Positions 17,692 through 28,468 of a stretch of DNA of 64,000 bases are shown piece by piece. Position numbers and translations under genes: made by a program. Below the pieces are notes generated by a model. It did no database searches, was not told where the DNA came from, and saw only the letters and a list, made by a program, of their open reading frames with translations. The DNA comes from Acidobacteriota bacterium (lineage in GTDB: Bacteria; Acidobacteriota; Vicinamibacteria; Marinacidobacterales; Marinacidobacteraceae). The stretch is from assembly GCA_022828085.1 (NCBI GenBank), contig JAJEIY010000030.1:1-64000 (forward strand). The letters run 5' to 3'. How positions within the stretch are numbered: position 1 is the stretch's first letter; every line of letters starts with the position of its first letter.

Positions 17692-18351
17692 CTACTGAAC
17701 CGGCGTAAAGAAGCGGTCCCAGCGGGTCCGGGAAAAGAACCTCACCGGCAGCAGCAGCAGGTCCACCAACCGCCGGGACAGCCGGGTCTCCAGGTATTCC
17801 TCACGCGGCGCCCCGTAGGACCAGTAGATGAAGAGCCCCTTGCCCTTGATGTTCTCGGCGGGGAGCGCGCCCCAGTAGCGGCTGTCGTGGCTGTTGTCCC
17901 GGTTGTCCCCCATCACGAAATAGTGTCCGGCCGGTACCCGGTACTCCCGCATTCCGGGCTGTCCGCCGTGGACGAAACGGGTGTAGTCCTCGGGCAGGGG
18001 ATCGCCGTCGATCAGGACCTGCTGGCGTCCGACCTGGAGCGTTTCGCCGGGAAGCCCCACGACCCGCTTGATGAAGTCCCGATCGGGCTCCTCGGGGAAC
18101 TTGAACACCACCACGTCGCCGCGCTCCACCTCGCGCGAAGGCAACACTCCGGCGCCGCCGTCCTGGTAGAGCATCTTGTTGACCATCAGGTGGTCGCCGA
18201 TGAGCAGGTTGTCCTGCATCGAGCCGGTCGGGATCTTGAACGCCTGGAAGACGAAAGTGCGCACGAACAGTGCGAGGATCACCGCGGCGCAGATCGATTC
18301 GAAGTACTCGCGGGCGGAGGAACGCGGGCGCGGCATGGCGGGAGCGGTCAT
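17692..18351 (-). CDS. lepB: Signal peptidase I
   Basis: LepB removes Sec and Tat signal peptides at the outer face of the inner membrane. The 219-residue protein has one N-terminal membrane anchor (about 19-37). The catalytic serine is in IPTGSMQDNLL (S44) and the catalytic lysine in RDFIKRVVGLPGE (K95). Box D/E is VPAGHYFVMGDNRDNSHDSRYWG. A hydrophobic C-terminal stretch (LVDLLLLPVRFF) may form an extra membrane contact. It is the last gene of a minus-strand run and lies 10 bases after cdaR. Many substrates with clear signal peptides are encoded in this window. Confidence 0.95.
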   Translation of the reverse strand: MTAPAMPRPRSSAREYFESICAAVILALFVRTFVFQAFKIPTGSMQDNLLIGDHLMVNKMLYQDGGAGVLPSREVERGDVVVFKFPEEPDRDFIKRVVGLPGETLQVGRQQVLIDGDPLPEDYTRFVHGGQPGMREYRVPAGHYFVMGDNRDNSHDSRYWGALPAENIKGKGLFIYWSYGAPREEYLETRLSRRLVDLLLLPVRFFSRTRWDRFFTPVQ

Positions 18352-18361
18352 GACGGCCCGG

Positions 18362-19339
18362 TCAGGCGCCTCCCCAGGCCGGCGTCGTCAGTTCCTCCGG
18401 GGCGCCGACCACCGTGTTGACGGTCTCCGGATCGAAGGAAACCACGCCGATCGGCGCCTCGGGGGCCTCGGGGAAGAGCAGCTCGGGGACGATTTCGTAG
18501 ACGCCGTCCTCGAGTCCCGTGCAGGACACGACAGCGAAGAGGTTCGACTCGTCGACCTGGTTCAACATGCTCCGGGGAATGCGCACATTCGCCACGATTT
18601 CACTGATGGCCGGCTGGCACACCGGTTCGTCGGGATCGCTGGGCGTCACCCAGACGGCCAGCCGCAGTTCGCGGGCTTCCCGCGCCTCGCCGATATCGAG
18701 GCGCACATCGACGTAACGGACACTGGGACGCAGGGCGGGATCGAGTTCGATCTGCAGGCGCTGCGAAAAGGTCTCCCGCAGCCCCTGTGCGGAGATCGGC
18801 TCGGTGGTGATCTGCGCCGTGTCGCGCAGCAGCGACTCGGGCCCTTCCACCGCGAGTTCGAGGGGTTCGATCACGACGCTGTGGATCTCGAACCCCGTTG
18901 CCGGCTGGCCCAGCACTCGCGGGCTCACCCGGACGGTGCTGGTCAGGGTGCGGTCAAGACGCAGGAGCACCTGCGGCGGGTCCACCCGCATCACCTGCAC
19001 GCCCGAAGGAGCTTCCACCGCCTCGGCTCCGAGAAACCAGGTGCGCTCGCCCGGGGCTTCCCCCGTCAGGTCGAGCCGCGCCCGGAGTCCCTGGAGGGGG
19101 GCGTCGCGAAGCAGGCCGGAGGCGCCCCGGAGCCTCACGTCCACCTCCTGGACCGACTGGTCCACGACCTCGAGTCCGGCCGGGACGTTGACGAGCTCCA
19201 GGGGTGTGGAAACGAGAACCTCGGCCCCCTGCTCGTCCGCCACGAAGAACCAGAGGCCGAAGGCAAGGACGAGCGCCACGATCGCGCGGAACATTTCGAC
19301 CGCGCGGAACGATTCGGACTTCGCGACGAACTTGCTCAA
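18362..19339 (-). CDS. cdaR: YbbR-domain regulator of diadenylate cyclase (CdaR)
   Basis: The 325-residue protein has one N-terminal membrane helix (about 17-33, AIVALVLAFGLWFFVADEQ) followed by repeated YbbR-like beta domains facing the periplasm. In Firmicutes, CdaR binds the membrane diadenylate cyclase CdaA and modulates its output. Here the gene starts at a TTG that overlaps the cdaA stop (TTGA), giving translational coupling and supporting the partnership. Sequence in the repeats is divergent, as usual in this family; the call rests on topology, motifs such as VSPRVLGQPATGFEI and VEVVDQS-like strands, and gene order. Confidence 0.88.
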   Translation of the reverse strand: MSKFVAKSESFRAVEMFRAIVALVLAFGLWFFVADEQGAEVLVSTPLELVNVPAGLEVVDQSVQEVDVRLRGASGLLRDAPLQGLRARLDLTGEAPGERTWFLGAEAVEAPSGVQVMRVDPPQVLLRLDRTLTSTVRVSPRVLGQPATGFEIHSVVIEPLELAVEGPESLLRDTAQITTEPISAQGLRETFSQRLQIELDPALRPSVRYVDVRLDIGEAREARELRLAVWVTPSDPDEPVCQPAISEIVANVRIPRSMLNQVDESNLFAVVSCTGLEDGVYEIVPELLFPEAPEAPIGVVSFDPETVNTVVGAPEELTTPAWGGA

Positions 19340-20184
19340 CGGATGATCTCCGGGCTCGAGAGGCGGCGCGCCGGCGTCGGCGCCGTGGCGCCCGACGGGG
19401 CCGGACGCGATCTCGCGAGTTCCGCTTCCAGATCCGCGCGATCGGCGACCGGAACGATCCGGCCGCCGGCAACCACACTCGCCTGACCGGTCTCCTCGGA
19501 CACGACCAGCACCGTGGCGTCGGTCTCCTCGGTAAGGCCCAGCGCGGCGCGGTGCCGCGTTCCTCCGAACCCGCCTTCCGCATCGTGCCGGGAGAGGGGA
19601 AGGACGCAGCGGGCGGCGACGATCCGGTCGCCGCTGACGATGGCGGCTCCGTCATGGAGCGGGGAGGTGGGCTGGAACAGCGAGACCAGCAACGCCGAGC
19701 TCAGTTGCGCGTCCAGCGGCATGCCGGAATCGGCATAGCTCTTGAGGCCGATGTTCCCCTGCCAGACCACGATGGCTCCCACCCGGTGGCGGGAGAGATC
19801 GGTGGCGGCTTCGACCAGCGTCGCGATGGTGGCGCGCTGCGGGTCCGCATCCCGGCGCCGGCCGCGGAGGAAACCGCCGCCGCCGATCTGAGCGAGGCCG
19901 GTCCTGATCTCCGCCTGATAGAGGACGATGAGCGCGATTCCCAGATAGGGCAGCGTGTTGCGCACGATCCACTGGACCGTGGTGAGCCCAAGCTGGCTGG
20001 ACCCGGTGAGCAGCAGCAGGCCGCCGACGATCACCGTGCCGAAGGCCATCTGGGAGGCGCGACGGCCCTCGATGAGCTTCAGCAGGACGTAGATGGCGCC
20101 CGCCACCAGGACAATGTCCAGGACGTCCGTCCAGGACAGGCGCGCCGCGAGCGTCTCGGCCAGCTCGAGGATCGTTTCGGTCAA
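19336..20184 (-). CDS. cdaA: Membrane diadenylate cyclase CdaA
   Basis: CdaA condenses two ATP into cyclic di-AMP, a second messenger tied to osmolyte, potassium and cell-wall control. The 282-residue product has three N-terminal membrane helices (about 21-38, 43-60, 70-88) and a cytosolic DAC domain. The DAC domain shows both catalytic motifs: DGA in SPLHDGAAIV (178-180) and RHR in GTRHRAALG (210-212). The start is a TTG at 20184. A proline-rich C-terminal tail of about 25 residues extends past the domain. Gene order ftsH-cdaA-cdaR differs from the classical cdaA-cdaR-glmM; no glmM is seen here. Confidence 0.95.
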   Translation of the reverse strand: MTETILELAETLAARLSWTDVLDIVLVAGAIYVLLKLIEGRRASQMAFGTVIVGGLLLLTGSSQLGLTTVQWIVRNTLPYLGIALIVLYQAEIRTGLAQIGGGGFLRGRRRDADPQRATIATLVEAATDLSRHRVGAIVVWQGNIGLKSYADSGMPLDAQLSSALLVSLFQPTSPLHDGAAIVSGDRIVAARCVLPLSRHDAEGGFGGTRHRAALGLTEETDATVLVVSEETGQASVVAGGRIVPVADRADLEAELARSRPAPSGATAPTPARRLSSPEIIR

Positions 20185-20232
20185 TCTGGTTCAGGCGAGG
20201 TGCCCAGCCGCCGCGAGCCCGCCTCCAACAGG

Positions 20233-22155
<1,923 letters not shown>

Positions 22156-22156
22156 C

Positions 22157-22225
22157 TCAACTCAACAGTCCGCGGAGGAAAGGCCGCGCGACTCTCTTCA
22201 CCGGCTCCCGGTTTTCGTCACTCAT
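22157..22225 (-). CDS. Possible 22-residue leader peptide before ftsH
   Basis: An ATG at 22225 opens a 22-codon frame ([20 protein letters not shown] plus two residues) that ends one base before the ftsH ATG. It lies 19 bases downstream of a perfect TATAAT. If translated it would couple ribosomes to ftsH initiation. There is no strong Shine-Dalgarno before its ATG, no protein homologue is known to me, and it could be chance in a GC-rich leader. Confidence 0.25.
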   Translation of the reverse strand: MSDENREPVKRVARPFLRGLLS

Positions 22226-22244
22226 ACGAAGCAAGTCCCGGCAA

Positions 22245-22250
22245 ATTATA
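22245..22250 (-). promoter_or_regulatory. Consensus -10 TATAAT upstream of ftsH
   Basis: A perfect TATAAT reads on the minus strand at 22250-22245 in the 174-base gap between tilS and ftsH. No good -35 is visible 16-18 bases upstream. The predicted 5' leader to ftsH is about 80 bases and contains the 22-codon frame. Confidence 0.5.
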
Positions 22251-22329
22251 GGTTGCGCCCCGAATCTCCCGGCCGGCCGGGCTCGGTATCCGGCAAAGCC
22301 CGGTGCGAGGCAGCCAACATCGGAGTACT

Positions 22330-23400
22330 TCAGGACGCGTCTGCGCTTGCGGCGGAGGCCTTTTCGGCGGGCGAGACCGTCAGCACCCGTTGCTCCAACC
22401 GCGCGACCGCCCCCGGCAGGTCCACGGAGGATCCGCCGCGGCCCGCCCTGACGAGGCCGAGCACCGCTTCGATGTGCACGGCCCCGATGCGCCGCAGGTC
22501 TCCGCGTGCGATCCTGAGTCCTTCCCGGACCAGCCGGCGCGCCAGCGCCGGGTGCGCCGCCTCGAGCGCGGCGGCCGGAAACCGGACGAGCGGAGAGCCG
22601 GCGCGTTCCACCACGCCCGCAACCTCCCGGAAGCGTTCGGAGGTGATTTCGCTCAGCCACTCCTCATCGTCCCGGAGGAGCGAGGCGGTCCGGCCGAGCG
22701 CCGCTTCCGCCCGCGGGTTCACGGCGTCCCGGAGGAGTGGAAGGGCTTCACGCCGGATCCGGTTCCGGGTGAACTCCTCGAGTTCGTTGGATGGATCGGG
22801 ATAGAACCGCCACCCCACCGCGGTTACGAGCCGGGAGATCTCGGTCCGCGAAACCGACAGCAGGGGCCGGACGATCACGAGTCCGCGCTCGTCGTTCCGG
22901 ACGGGGGCCATGGCGCCGAGCCCGAGGGCGCCGGCGCCGCGAGCCAACTGGAGCAGGACGGTTTCGGCCTGATCGGTCAGGGTATGCCCGAGGAGAACGG
23001 TTGCAGCGCCCCGTTCCCGGGCGATCTCGGCAAGGAAATCGAGCCGCGACAGCCTGCCGGCCTCCTCGATCGAGCGGCCCTCCCGGTGGGCGCGGGCCTG
23101 CACGTCCCGCCGGCCGGTGACGCATTCGATCCCGAGCGAGGACGCGACCCGCTGCGCGAACCTGGCCTGCTCCCCGGAATCGGGCCGGAGCCGGTGGTCG
23201 AGGTGCGCCGCCAGCAGCACCGGTCCACCGGCCCTCTCGCGGACCCCACCGGGTCCGCCGAGCAGGTGAAGAAGGGCCGTCGAGTCCATACCACCGGAAA
23301 ACCCGACCAGGACGGACCGGTTCCCGGCATCGTCCGGAAACCAGTCGAGGGCGGCGGCGAGCGCTTCCCGCACGACCGCGAGAACCGGGCGCGCCGGCAT
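22330..23400 (-). CDS. tilS: tRNA(Ile)-lysidine synthase
   Basis: TilS uses ATP to attach lysine to C34 of the CAU-anticodon tRNA-Ile, so that it reads AUA. The PP-loop ATP motif is VGFSGGMDSTALLHLL, followed by AAHLDHRLRPDS and the family segment LGHTLTDQAETVLLQLARGAG. A C-terminal TilS substrate-binding region follows. From the ATG at 23400 the protein has 356 residues. An in-frame ATG at 23460 would add 20 residues and overlap the upstream CBS gene by 23 bases; neither start has a well-placed Shine-Dalgarno. It lies between corC/hlyC and ftsH. Confidence 0.92.
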   Translation of the reverse strand: MPARPVLAVVREALAAALDWFPDDAGNRSVLVGFSGGMDSTALLHLLGGPGGVRERAGGPVLLAAHLDHRLRPDSGEQARFAQRVASSLGIECVTGRRDVQARAHREGRSIEEAGRLSRLDFLAEIARERGAATVLLGHTLTDQAETVLLQLARGAGALGLGAMAPVRNDERGLVIVRPLLSVSRTEISRLVTAVGWRFYPDPSNELEEFTRNRIRREALPLLRDAVNPRAEAALGRTASLLRDDEEWLSEITSERFREVAGVVERAGSPLVRFPAAALEAAHPALARRLVREGLRIARGDLRRIGAVHIEAVLGLVRAGRGGSSVDLPGAVARLEQRVLTVSPAEKASAASADAS

Positions 23401-23437
23401 CCTCTTCCCGGGAGACGCAGCCTGGGAGACCCCGGAG

Positions 23438-24754
23438 TCAGGCGCCTTCCGAAGTGCCATCTTCTTTCGCCCCCGAGCCGGAAGGCCCCGGCGGGACCGG
23501 CTCGATTCGCAACCGGGTGATCCGGTGGCCGTCCACGGCCGTCACCCGGAGCACGGCGCCCGGAATCGACACGCTCTCCCCCTCCTCCGGGATGTGGCCG
23601 GTTCGGGCGAGCACGAATCCGGCGACGGTGTCGTAGTCGTCCCCCGGCGGGATCTCGATCCCGACTTCGGGGGCGCTGTGGCCGGGTCCGTGCTGGGCGA
23701 GTTCGGCGTTGGCCTCGGAAACGGTCAGCGTGCCGTCGAGCAGAAAGCTCCCGCCGGGCCCCGGAGCGCTCTCGCCCGGTCCGGGACCGCGAATGGCTCC
23801 GAGGAGCGAACTCGAAGTGACCAGTCCTTCGACGCCCCCGTGCTCATCCACCACGATGAGCATGCGGCAGGACTGCTCGCGCATCTGGACGAGCGCCTGG
23901 GCGAGCGTCGCGGTACCCGGAGAAAAGCGTGCCGGCGTCAAGTGGTCCTCCGGCCGGAAGCCGGCCCCGGATTCGACTGCCGGCAGGACGTCGCGAAGAT
24001 CCATGACGCCGCGCACGTCGTCGAGGGTGCTCCCCACCACCGGGAGCCTGGTGTGGCCGTGCTGGCGGAAGAGCCGCATCGTCTCCGAGACCTCCGCGCC
24101 GAAAGGGACGGCCACGATCGCCCGCCGAGGGGTCATGACCTCGGTGAGCCGCCGCCCGGTGGCATCGGCGAGTTTCACCAGGACCTGTCTCTCGACGGCG
24201 TCGGCGTCGGGGGTTCCGAACCGCAGGCTCTCCCGCATCTCGGCGGCGCTGATGGTGGTCTCGCGCGCCGGACGCGAGATGCCGAAGACCCGCAGGAGAT
24301 TCGTCACCAACCAGGACAGGGCGGCGGCGATCGGGCCGAGGAGCCAGAGCAATCCCTGCACGGGCCGCACCATGCCCAGGGACCACTTCTCGGAGTGACG
24401 CGCGGCGATGCTCTTGGGCACCATCTCCCCGAAGACGAGCAGGGCCGCGCCGACGAGGAGCGTCGCGAGGGTGGCCGCCCGGGCGCGCTCTTCGGTTGTT
24501 TCGGCTCCCGCCGAAAGCACGACCGTAGCCAGCACGCCGGCGAGCACGTTGGCGAAGACGTTCCCCGTCAGGATCGCTCCCAGGAAACGTTCCGGATGCT
24601 CGGCTACCCGGATGACGGCGGCCGCCTTGCGGCTGCGGACCGCGAGGGCGCGCAGGCGGTGCAGCCGCACCGCCATGAAGGCGGTTTCCGATCCCGAGAA
24701 GAAGGCCGAAAGGACCAGTACTCCGAGGAGCGCCGCCGCGAAGGCCCAGGTCAC
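23438..24754 (-). CDS. HlyC/CorC (CNNM) family transporter-like CBS protein
   Basis: The 438-residue protein has a DUF21/CNNM membrane domain (about residues 1-150, starting MTWAFAAALLGVLVLSAFFSG and SETAFMAVRLHRLRALA), two CBS domains (about 195-320, with VMTPRRAIVAVPF and RMLIVVDEHGGVEGLVTSSS) and a C-terminal CorC_HlyC domain (about 340-425, VSIPGAVLRVTAVDGHRITRL). Relatives take part in magnesium and cobalt efflux or resistance, with ATP-Mg sensed by the CBS pair. It lies 10 bases after mqnC and overlaps the longest tilS reading, so it is in the same transcription unit. Confidence 0.9.
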   Translation of the reverse strand: MTWAFAAALLGVLVLSAFFSGSETAFMAVRLHRLRALAVRSRKAAAVIRVAEHPERFLGAILTGNVFANVLAGVLATVVLSAGAETTEERARAATLATLLVGAALLVFGEMVPKSIAARHSEKWSLGMVRPVQGLLWLLGPIAAALSWLVTNLLRVFGISRPARETTISAAEMRESLRFGTPDADAVERQVLVKLADATGRRLTEVMTPRRAIVAVPFGAEVSETMRLFRQHGHTRLPVVGSTLDDVRGVMDLRDVLPAVESGAGFRPEDHLTPARFSPGTATLAQALVQMREQSCRMLIVVDEHGGVEGLVTSSSLLGAIRGPGPGESAPGPGGSFLLDGTLTVSEANAELAQHGPGHSAPEVGIEIPPGDDYDTVAGFVLARTGHIPEEGESVSIPGAVLRVTAVDGHRITRLRIEPVPPGPSGSGAKEDGTSEGA

Positions 24755-24764
24755 CGGGAGTGGC

Positions 24765-25871
24765 TCAAGTGGGAGCCCCGGCCGACTTTCCCGCCTGCAA
24801 CGCGTGGTACTTGGTGTCCCGCTGCACCGGAGTGAATCCGGCTTCCCTGATCAGGATCTGCACCTCGTCGATGCTCGTGCGGTTGATGAAACCCGTGCAC
24901 GCGTGAACGTTCTCTTCGAGCAGCGTGCCTCCGAAGTCGTCGGCGCCCCAGTGCAGGCCGACCTGGCCGGCCTTCTTCCCCTCGCTGAACCACGATGCCT
25001 GGATGTGATCGAAGTTGTCCAGCACGAGCCGCGAGACACCCAGGATACGGAGGTAGTCGTTCGGTCCCGCGTAGTGCGGGATCTTCCGGACGAGCGGAGT
25101 GTTTCCGGGCTTGAAACTCCAGGGCACGAACGCCGTGAACCCATGGAACTCGTCCTGCAGCTCGCGGATGCTCGCCAGATGGGTGACGATGTCCGCCGTC
25201 GTCTCCACGTGGCCGTACATCATCGTCGCCGTACTCACGAAGCCGACGGCGTGAGCCTCTCGATGCACATCGAGCCAGGCGGACGCTCCCCCCTTCTTGT
25301 GGGACACCTTCCGCCGCACCCGGTCGCTCAGGATCTCGGCGCCGCCCCCGGGGAGCGTGTCCTGTCCCGCCTCCTTGAGCTTGACCAGGACCTCGCGAAT
25401 GCCGAGCCCGCTGACCTTGGCCATACCTTCGACTTCCACCGCTGACCAGTAATGCGGGGTCACCTCCGGAAAACGCTCGCGCGTTCCACGGACAAGATCG
25501 AGGTAGTAGTCGAGCGGTAGCGATTCGTTGACTCCTCCCTGCAGGAGGACGGTCGTCGCGCCCTGCTCGACCGCCCTGCCGATGCGGTCCAGCATTTCCT
25601 CGACGGAATGGGTGTAGGCCTCCGCGTGTCCCGGGGGCCGATAGAAGGCGCAGAAGGTGCAGTCCACCTCGCAGACGTTCGTGTAGTTGGGATTCGTATC
25701 GACCACGAAGGTGACTTCCCGCTCCGGATGCCGGCGGAAACGGTCGTGGTTTGCCAGTTCTCCGACGAATAGCAGGGGAGCCTCGTCCATCAGCCAGACC
25801 GCATCGGCTTCCGAGAGCCGGACGCGGCTTTCCACCTTGCGCCGGATCCGGTCCATCGCGCCGGTCGACAT
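24765..25871 (-). CDS. mqnC: Cyclic dehypoxanthinyl futalosine synthase
   Basis: MqnC is a radical-SAM enzyme that cyclises dehypoxanthinyl futalosine in the futalosine route to menaquinone. The 368-residue protein has the radical-SAM cluster motif C67-xxx-C71-xx-C74 in NYTNVCEVDCTFCAFYRPPG. The MqnC-type segments FVPWSFKPGNTPL, LDNFDHIQASWFSEGKKAGQ and WGADDFGGTLLEENVH are diagnostic. The ATG at 25871 overlaps the mqnA stop by one base (TGATG). Order mqnE-mqnA-mqnC is compact. It needs Fe-S loading, which the Nfu protein could support. Confidence 0.95.
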   Translation of the reverse strand: MSTGAMDRIRRKVESRVRLSEADAVWLMDEAPLLFVGELANHDRFRRHPEREVTFVVDTNPNYTNVCEVDCTFCAFYRPPGHAEAYTHSVEEMLDRIGRAVEQGATTVLLQGGVNESLPLDYYLDLVRGTRERFPEVTPHYWSAVEVEGMAKVSGLGIREVLVKLKEAGQDTLPGGGAEILSDRVRRKVSHKKGGASAWLDVHREAHAVGFVSTATMMYGHVETTADIVTHLASIRELQDEFHGFTAFVPWSFKPGNTPLVRKIPHYAGPNDYLRILGVSRLVLDNFDHIQASWFSEGKKAGQVGLHWGADDFGGTLLEENVHACTGFINRTSIDEVQILIREAGFTPVQRDTKYHALQAGKSAGAPT

Positions 25872-26665
25872 CACGCGCCGTTCCTCAGCATCGCCGGTGA
25901 CGAGGAAACGAGATTGCACTCCCTTACCAGCCGCCGGAAGGCTTCGAAACCCCGGCGCTCCGGCTCGTCGAAGCGGTAGGTGAAATCCTGGAGATATCTC
26001 GCAATGGTCGGCCCGTCGCCCAGCGGCCCCGCCGCCTCCTCCGCAATCTCGGGAATCCTCTCGATGCCCCGCTCGAGTGAGGCGGCGATCGTTTCCTCGA
26101 GCCCGGACCGCTTGGCCGAAGTCAACGACCGGCGCGCGCTCCAGATCGCGAAGACGAAGGGCAGTCCGGTCCAATCCTTCCAGCGCGCAGCGAGGTCGAA
26201 GCGGTAGGGGAACCGCGGATCGGGCCGTTCCCGCTCCCGAAGCGCCTCGTCGCCGATGAGCAGGACGGCTTCGTGCTCGCGCGTGACACCCGAGCGGTAC
26301 TCCGGACGCTCGATGCCGAGCCGCTGCTCGAGCCAGAGCCGCAGAAGCAGCACCGACGTCGAGGTCTCCCTGGTGATCTCGACGATCTTTCCACCGAGTT
26401 GCTCCGCTGGACGCCGCGAGAGGAGAAACACGCTTCCCGCCTGCTTGCGGCAGGCGATTCCGAACGTGCCGTGCGCGTCTCCCAGCGAGGAGTACCGCTC
26501 TTCGTGGCGAATCAGATCTCCCGCCGAAAGGAGTCCGGCGTCGAGCTCGGAAGTCGCCGCGAGCCGGCCGATCTCGGACGGAGACGCGCGGAACACCCGC
26601 AGGCCCGGAAAGGGCTCGAAGGGCCGGGTATTGAGGTAGGCGAGTTGCCCGAGCAGCAGGCGCAC
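25871..26665 (-). CDS. mqnA: Chorismate dehydratase
   Basis: MqnA dehydrates chorismate to 3-enolpyruvylbenzoate, the first committed step of the futalosine menaquinone route. The 264-residue protein has the periplasmic-binding-protein-like fold of the family. Landmarks are LGQLAYLNTRPFE, FRASPSEIGRLAATSELDAG and WTGLPFVFAIWSARR. The start is a GTG at 26665, eight bases after the mqnE stop, and the stop overlaps the mqnC ATG. MqnD belongs to the same superfamily, but the 'YLNTRP' and 'PSE..RL' motifs point to MqnA. Confidence 0.92.
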   Translation of the reverse strand: MRLLLGQLAYLNTRPFEPFPGLRVFRASPSEIGRLAATSELDAGLLSAGDLIRHEERYSSLGDAHGTFGIACRKQAGSVFLLSRRPAEQLGGKIVEITRETSTSVLLLRLWLEQRLGIERPEYRSGVTREHEAVLLIGDEALRERERPDPRFPYRFDLAARWKDWTGLPFVFAIWSARRSLTSAKRSGLEETIAASLERGIERIPEIAEEAAGPLGDGPTIARYLQDFTYRFDEPERRGFEAFRRLVRECNLVSSSPAMLRNGA

Positions 26666-26673
26666 CGGGGTCG

Positions 26674-27786
26674 TCAGGCGGCCTCCCAGACCTGGACCAC
26701 GTTGTAGAGCGCGTCGCGTTCCACGGGGACCTTGCCGGCGTCGTGAATCATCTGGATGAGCCGCTCCCGGGCGACGCCGACCGGACTCGTCGCCTGCGCG
26801 AGGTGCGCGATCTTCTCTTCCCCGATGGTTCCGTCGAGGTCACTGGCTCCGAAGTTGAGCGCCATCGCCGCCGAGTCCTCGCCAAGCATCACCCAGTACG
26901 CCTTGATGTGGGGAAAGTTGTCGAGCAGCAGGCGGGCGCACGCGACGGTTCGGAGATCCTCGAGCACCGAAGCCTGGCGCTCGGCGAGCCCGGTGTTGCC
27001 AGGCTGCAGGGCGAGCGGGATGAACGACTGGAACCCGGCAGCGGAAGGGTCGCGTCCATCCTGCGCATCCCGAAGCTGGATCATGTGATCCACCCGTTCC
27101 GCGAGCGTCTCGATGTGCCCGTAGAGCAGGGTCGCGTTCGTCATGATCCCCATTCGATGAGCCGCCCGGTGCACTTCGAACCAGCGTTCACGACCGATCT
27201 TGGTCTTGAACGTTTCCTTGCGGACGCGGTCCGAGAACACCTCCGCTCCACCCCCCGGAAGAGTCCGGAGTCCCGCCTTCTTCAGCTGGATGAGGATGTC
27301 CTCGATGCTGGTTTTCTCCAGCCTGGCGAACCAGTCGATCTCGACGGCGGTCCACGCCTTGATCTGCACGGTCGGAAAGTTCCGATGGATCTCGCGAACG
27401 ATCTCGAGATAGCGGGCGAAGGGCCACTTGGGGTGGAGACCCCCCACGATATGGACCTCGGAGAGTTCGTCGGACACCTGGGCGAGGACTTCCTCGAGGG
27501 ATTGCTCGTAGGCATGTGCGTCGCCCGGCTTGGCGGCGAAGTCGCAGAAGACGCAGGAAAGAACGCACAGGTTCGTCGGGTTGATCTGCCGGTTCACCAC
27601 GAACTGGACCCGGTCGCCGTTGCGCGCCCGGGCGGCGTGGTCCGCCATCCGGCCCAGTGCCGGCAGGTCGACGGTCTTCAGCAGCGCGATCCCATCGTCA
27701 AAGTCGAGGCGATCCCCGGCCAGCACCCTCTCCCAGATCGGAACCAGGGATCGGTCGCGGAACGCGACGCCTTCGGCAATCAGCAC
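26674..27786 (-). CDS. mqnE: Aminodeoxyfutalosine synthase
   Basis: MqnE is a radical-SAM enzyme that joins S-adenosylmethionine to 3-enolpyruvylbenzoate, giving aminodeoxyfutalosine. The cluster motif is C74-xxx-C78-xx-C81 in TNLCVLSCVFCDFAAKPGD. The segments HIVGGLHPKWPFARYLEIVRE, FIPLALQPGNTGL and NFGASDLDGTIGEEKI are MqnE-type. The GTG at 27786 was chosen because GGAGA sits six bases upstream and it gives the usual length (370 residues); an in-frame ATG at 27858 would add a low-complexity 24-residue head. It heads the mqnE-mqnA-mqnC group. Confidence 0.93.
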   Translation of the reverse strand: MLIAEGVAFRDRSLVPIWERVLAGDRLDFDDGIALLKTVDLPALGRMADHAARARNGDRVQFVVNRQINPTNLCVLSCVFCDFAAKPGDAHAYEQSLEEVLAQVSDELSEVHIVGGLHPKWPFARYLEIVREIHRNFPTVQIKAWTAVEIDWFARLEKTSIEDILIQLKKAGLRTLPGGGAEVFSDRVRKETFKTKIGRERWFEVHRAAHRMGIMTNATLLYGHIETLAERVDHMIQLRDAQDGRDPSAAGFQSFIPLALQPGNTGLAERQASVLEDLRTVACARLLLDNFPHIKAYWVMLGEDSAAMALNFGASDLDGTIGEEKIAHLAQATSPVGVARERLIQMIHDAGKVPVERDALYNVVQVWEAA

Positions 27787-27871
27787 GGGGAATCTCCGGA
27801 GCCGGACGCTCGGTAAGAGGCCGGATGCGTTCGGCCTCCCGGGCGCGGGAGGCCTCAATCGAGGGGCAAAA

Positions 27872-27877
27872 ATCGTA
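27872..27877 (-). promoter_or_regulatory. Extended -10 (TGCTACGAT) for the mqnE-mqnA-mqnC unit
   Basis: On the minus strand TGC precedes TACGAT at 27877-27872, forming an extended -10, followed by a run of five T. It lies 85 bases before the mqnE GTG in the 130-base gap after ubiX, so the radical-SAM genes may be transcribed separately from mqnP-ubiX. No clear -35. Confidence 0.4.
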
Positions 27878-27916
27878 GCATGTGAGCGCCGGTCCGAAGA
27901 CGAGCACGCCCGGGAC

Positions 27917-28468
27917 TTACCTTGTCTCTTCTTCCCGCCAGCCGGGTGCGTCGCCGAGTCCCAGAACGCCGAGCACCTTGTCGCAGAAGCCGTCCACGAC
28001 TTCGGCCATCGAGTCGGGGTTCCGGTACCAGGGAGGAGCCACGGGCATCACGATCCCACCGGCTTCGGAAACGGCGAGGGCGTTCCGCAAGGTAATGGTG
28101 GACCAGGGTGTCTCGCGCACACAGAGGACGAGGCGCATACGCTCCTTGAGGGCGACCTGGGCTGCCCGGGTGATCAGGGTGTCCGCGATTCCGTTCGCGA
28201 CCTTGCCCAGTGTCGAAAGGCTGCACGGGATCAGGACCAGGGCGTCGTAGCGGTTTGAACCCGAGGACCACGGAGCGGCCAGATCGGAGTCGCGATGAAC
28301 ACGCCGGACGTGACCCTTCAGGTCGTCCAGTGCGAGGCCCGTTTCGAGCCGCAGCACCTCCTCTCCCCAGCGGGACACGATGAGGTGCTTCTCGCCGGGA
28401 CAGCGCTTCAGGAACTGGACACCATAGACCGCTCCCGAGGAGCCCGACATGCCGACGACGATTCTCAT
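27917..28468 (-). CDS. ubiX: UbiX-family flavin prenyltransferase (MqnM-like)
   Basis: UbiX joins dimethylallyl phosphate to FMN to make the prenylated cofactor used by UbiD-type decarboxylases. The 183-residue product shows MRIVVGMSGSSGAVYGVQFL, LVLIPCSLSTLGKVANGIAD and RLVLCVRETPWSTITLRN, followed by PPWYRNPDSMAEVVDGF, all typical. Start is the ATG at 28468, overlapping the mqnP stop (ATGA). In the futalosine route, MqnP prenylates and MqnL (UbiD-like) decarboxylates the naphthoate using the MqnM/UbiX cofactor. Pairing with mqnP supports this role. No ubiD/mqnL gene is in the window. Confidence 0.93.
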   Translation of the reverse strand: MRIVVGMSGSSGAVYGVQFLKRCPGEKHLIVSRWGEEVLRLETGLALDDLKGHVRRVHRDSDLAAPWSSGSNRYDALVLIPCSLSTLGKVANGIADTLITRAAQVALKERMRLVLCVRETPWSTITLRNALAVSEAGGIVMPVAPPWYRNPDSMAEVVDGFCDKVLGVLGLGDAPGWREEETR

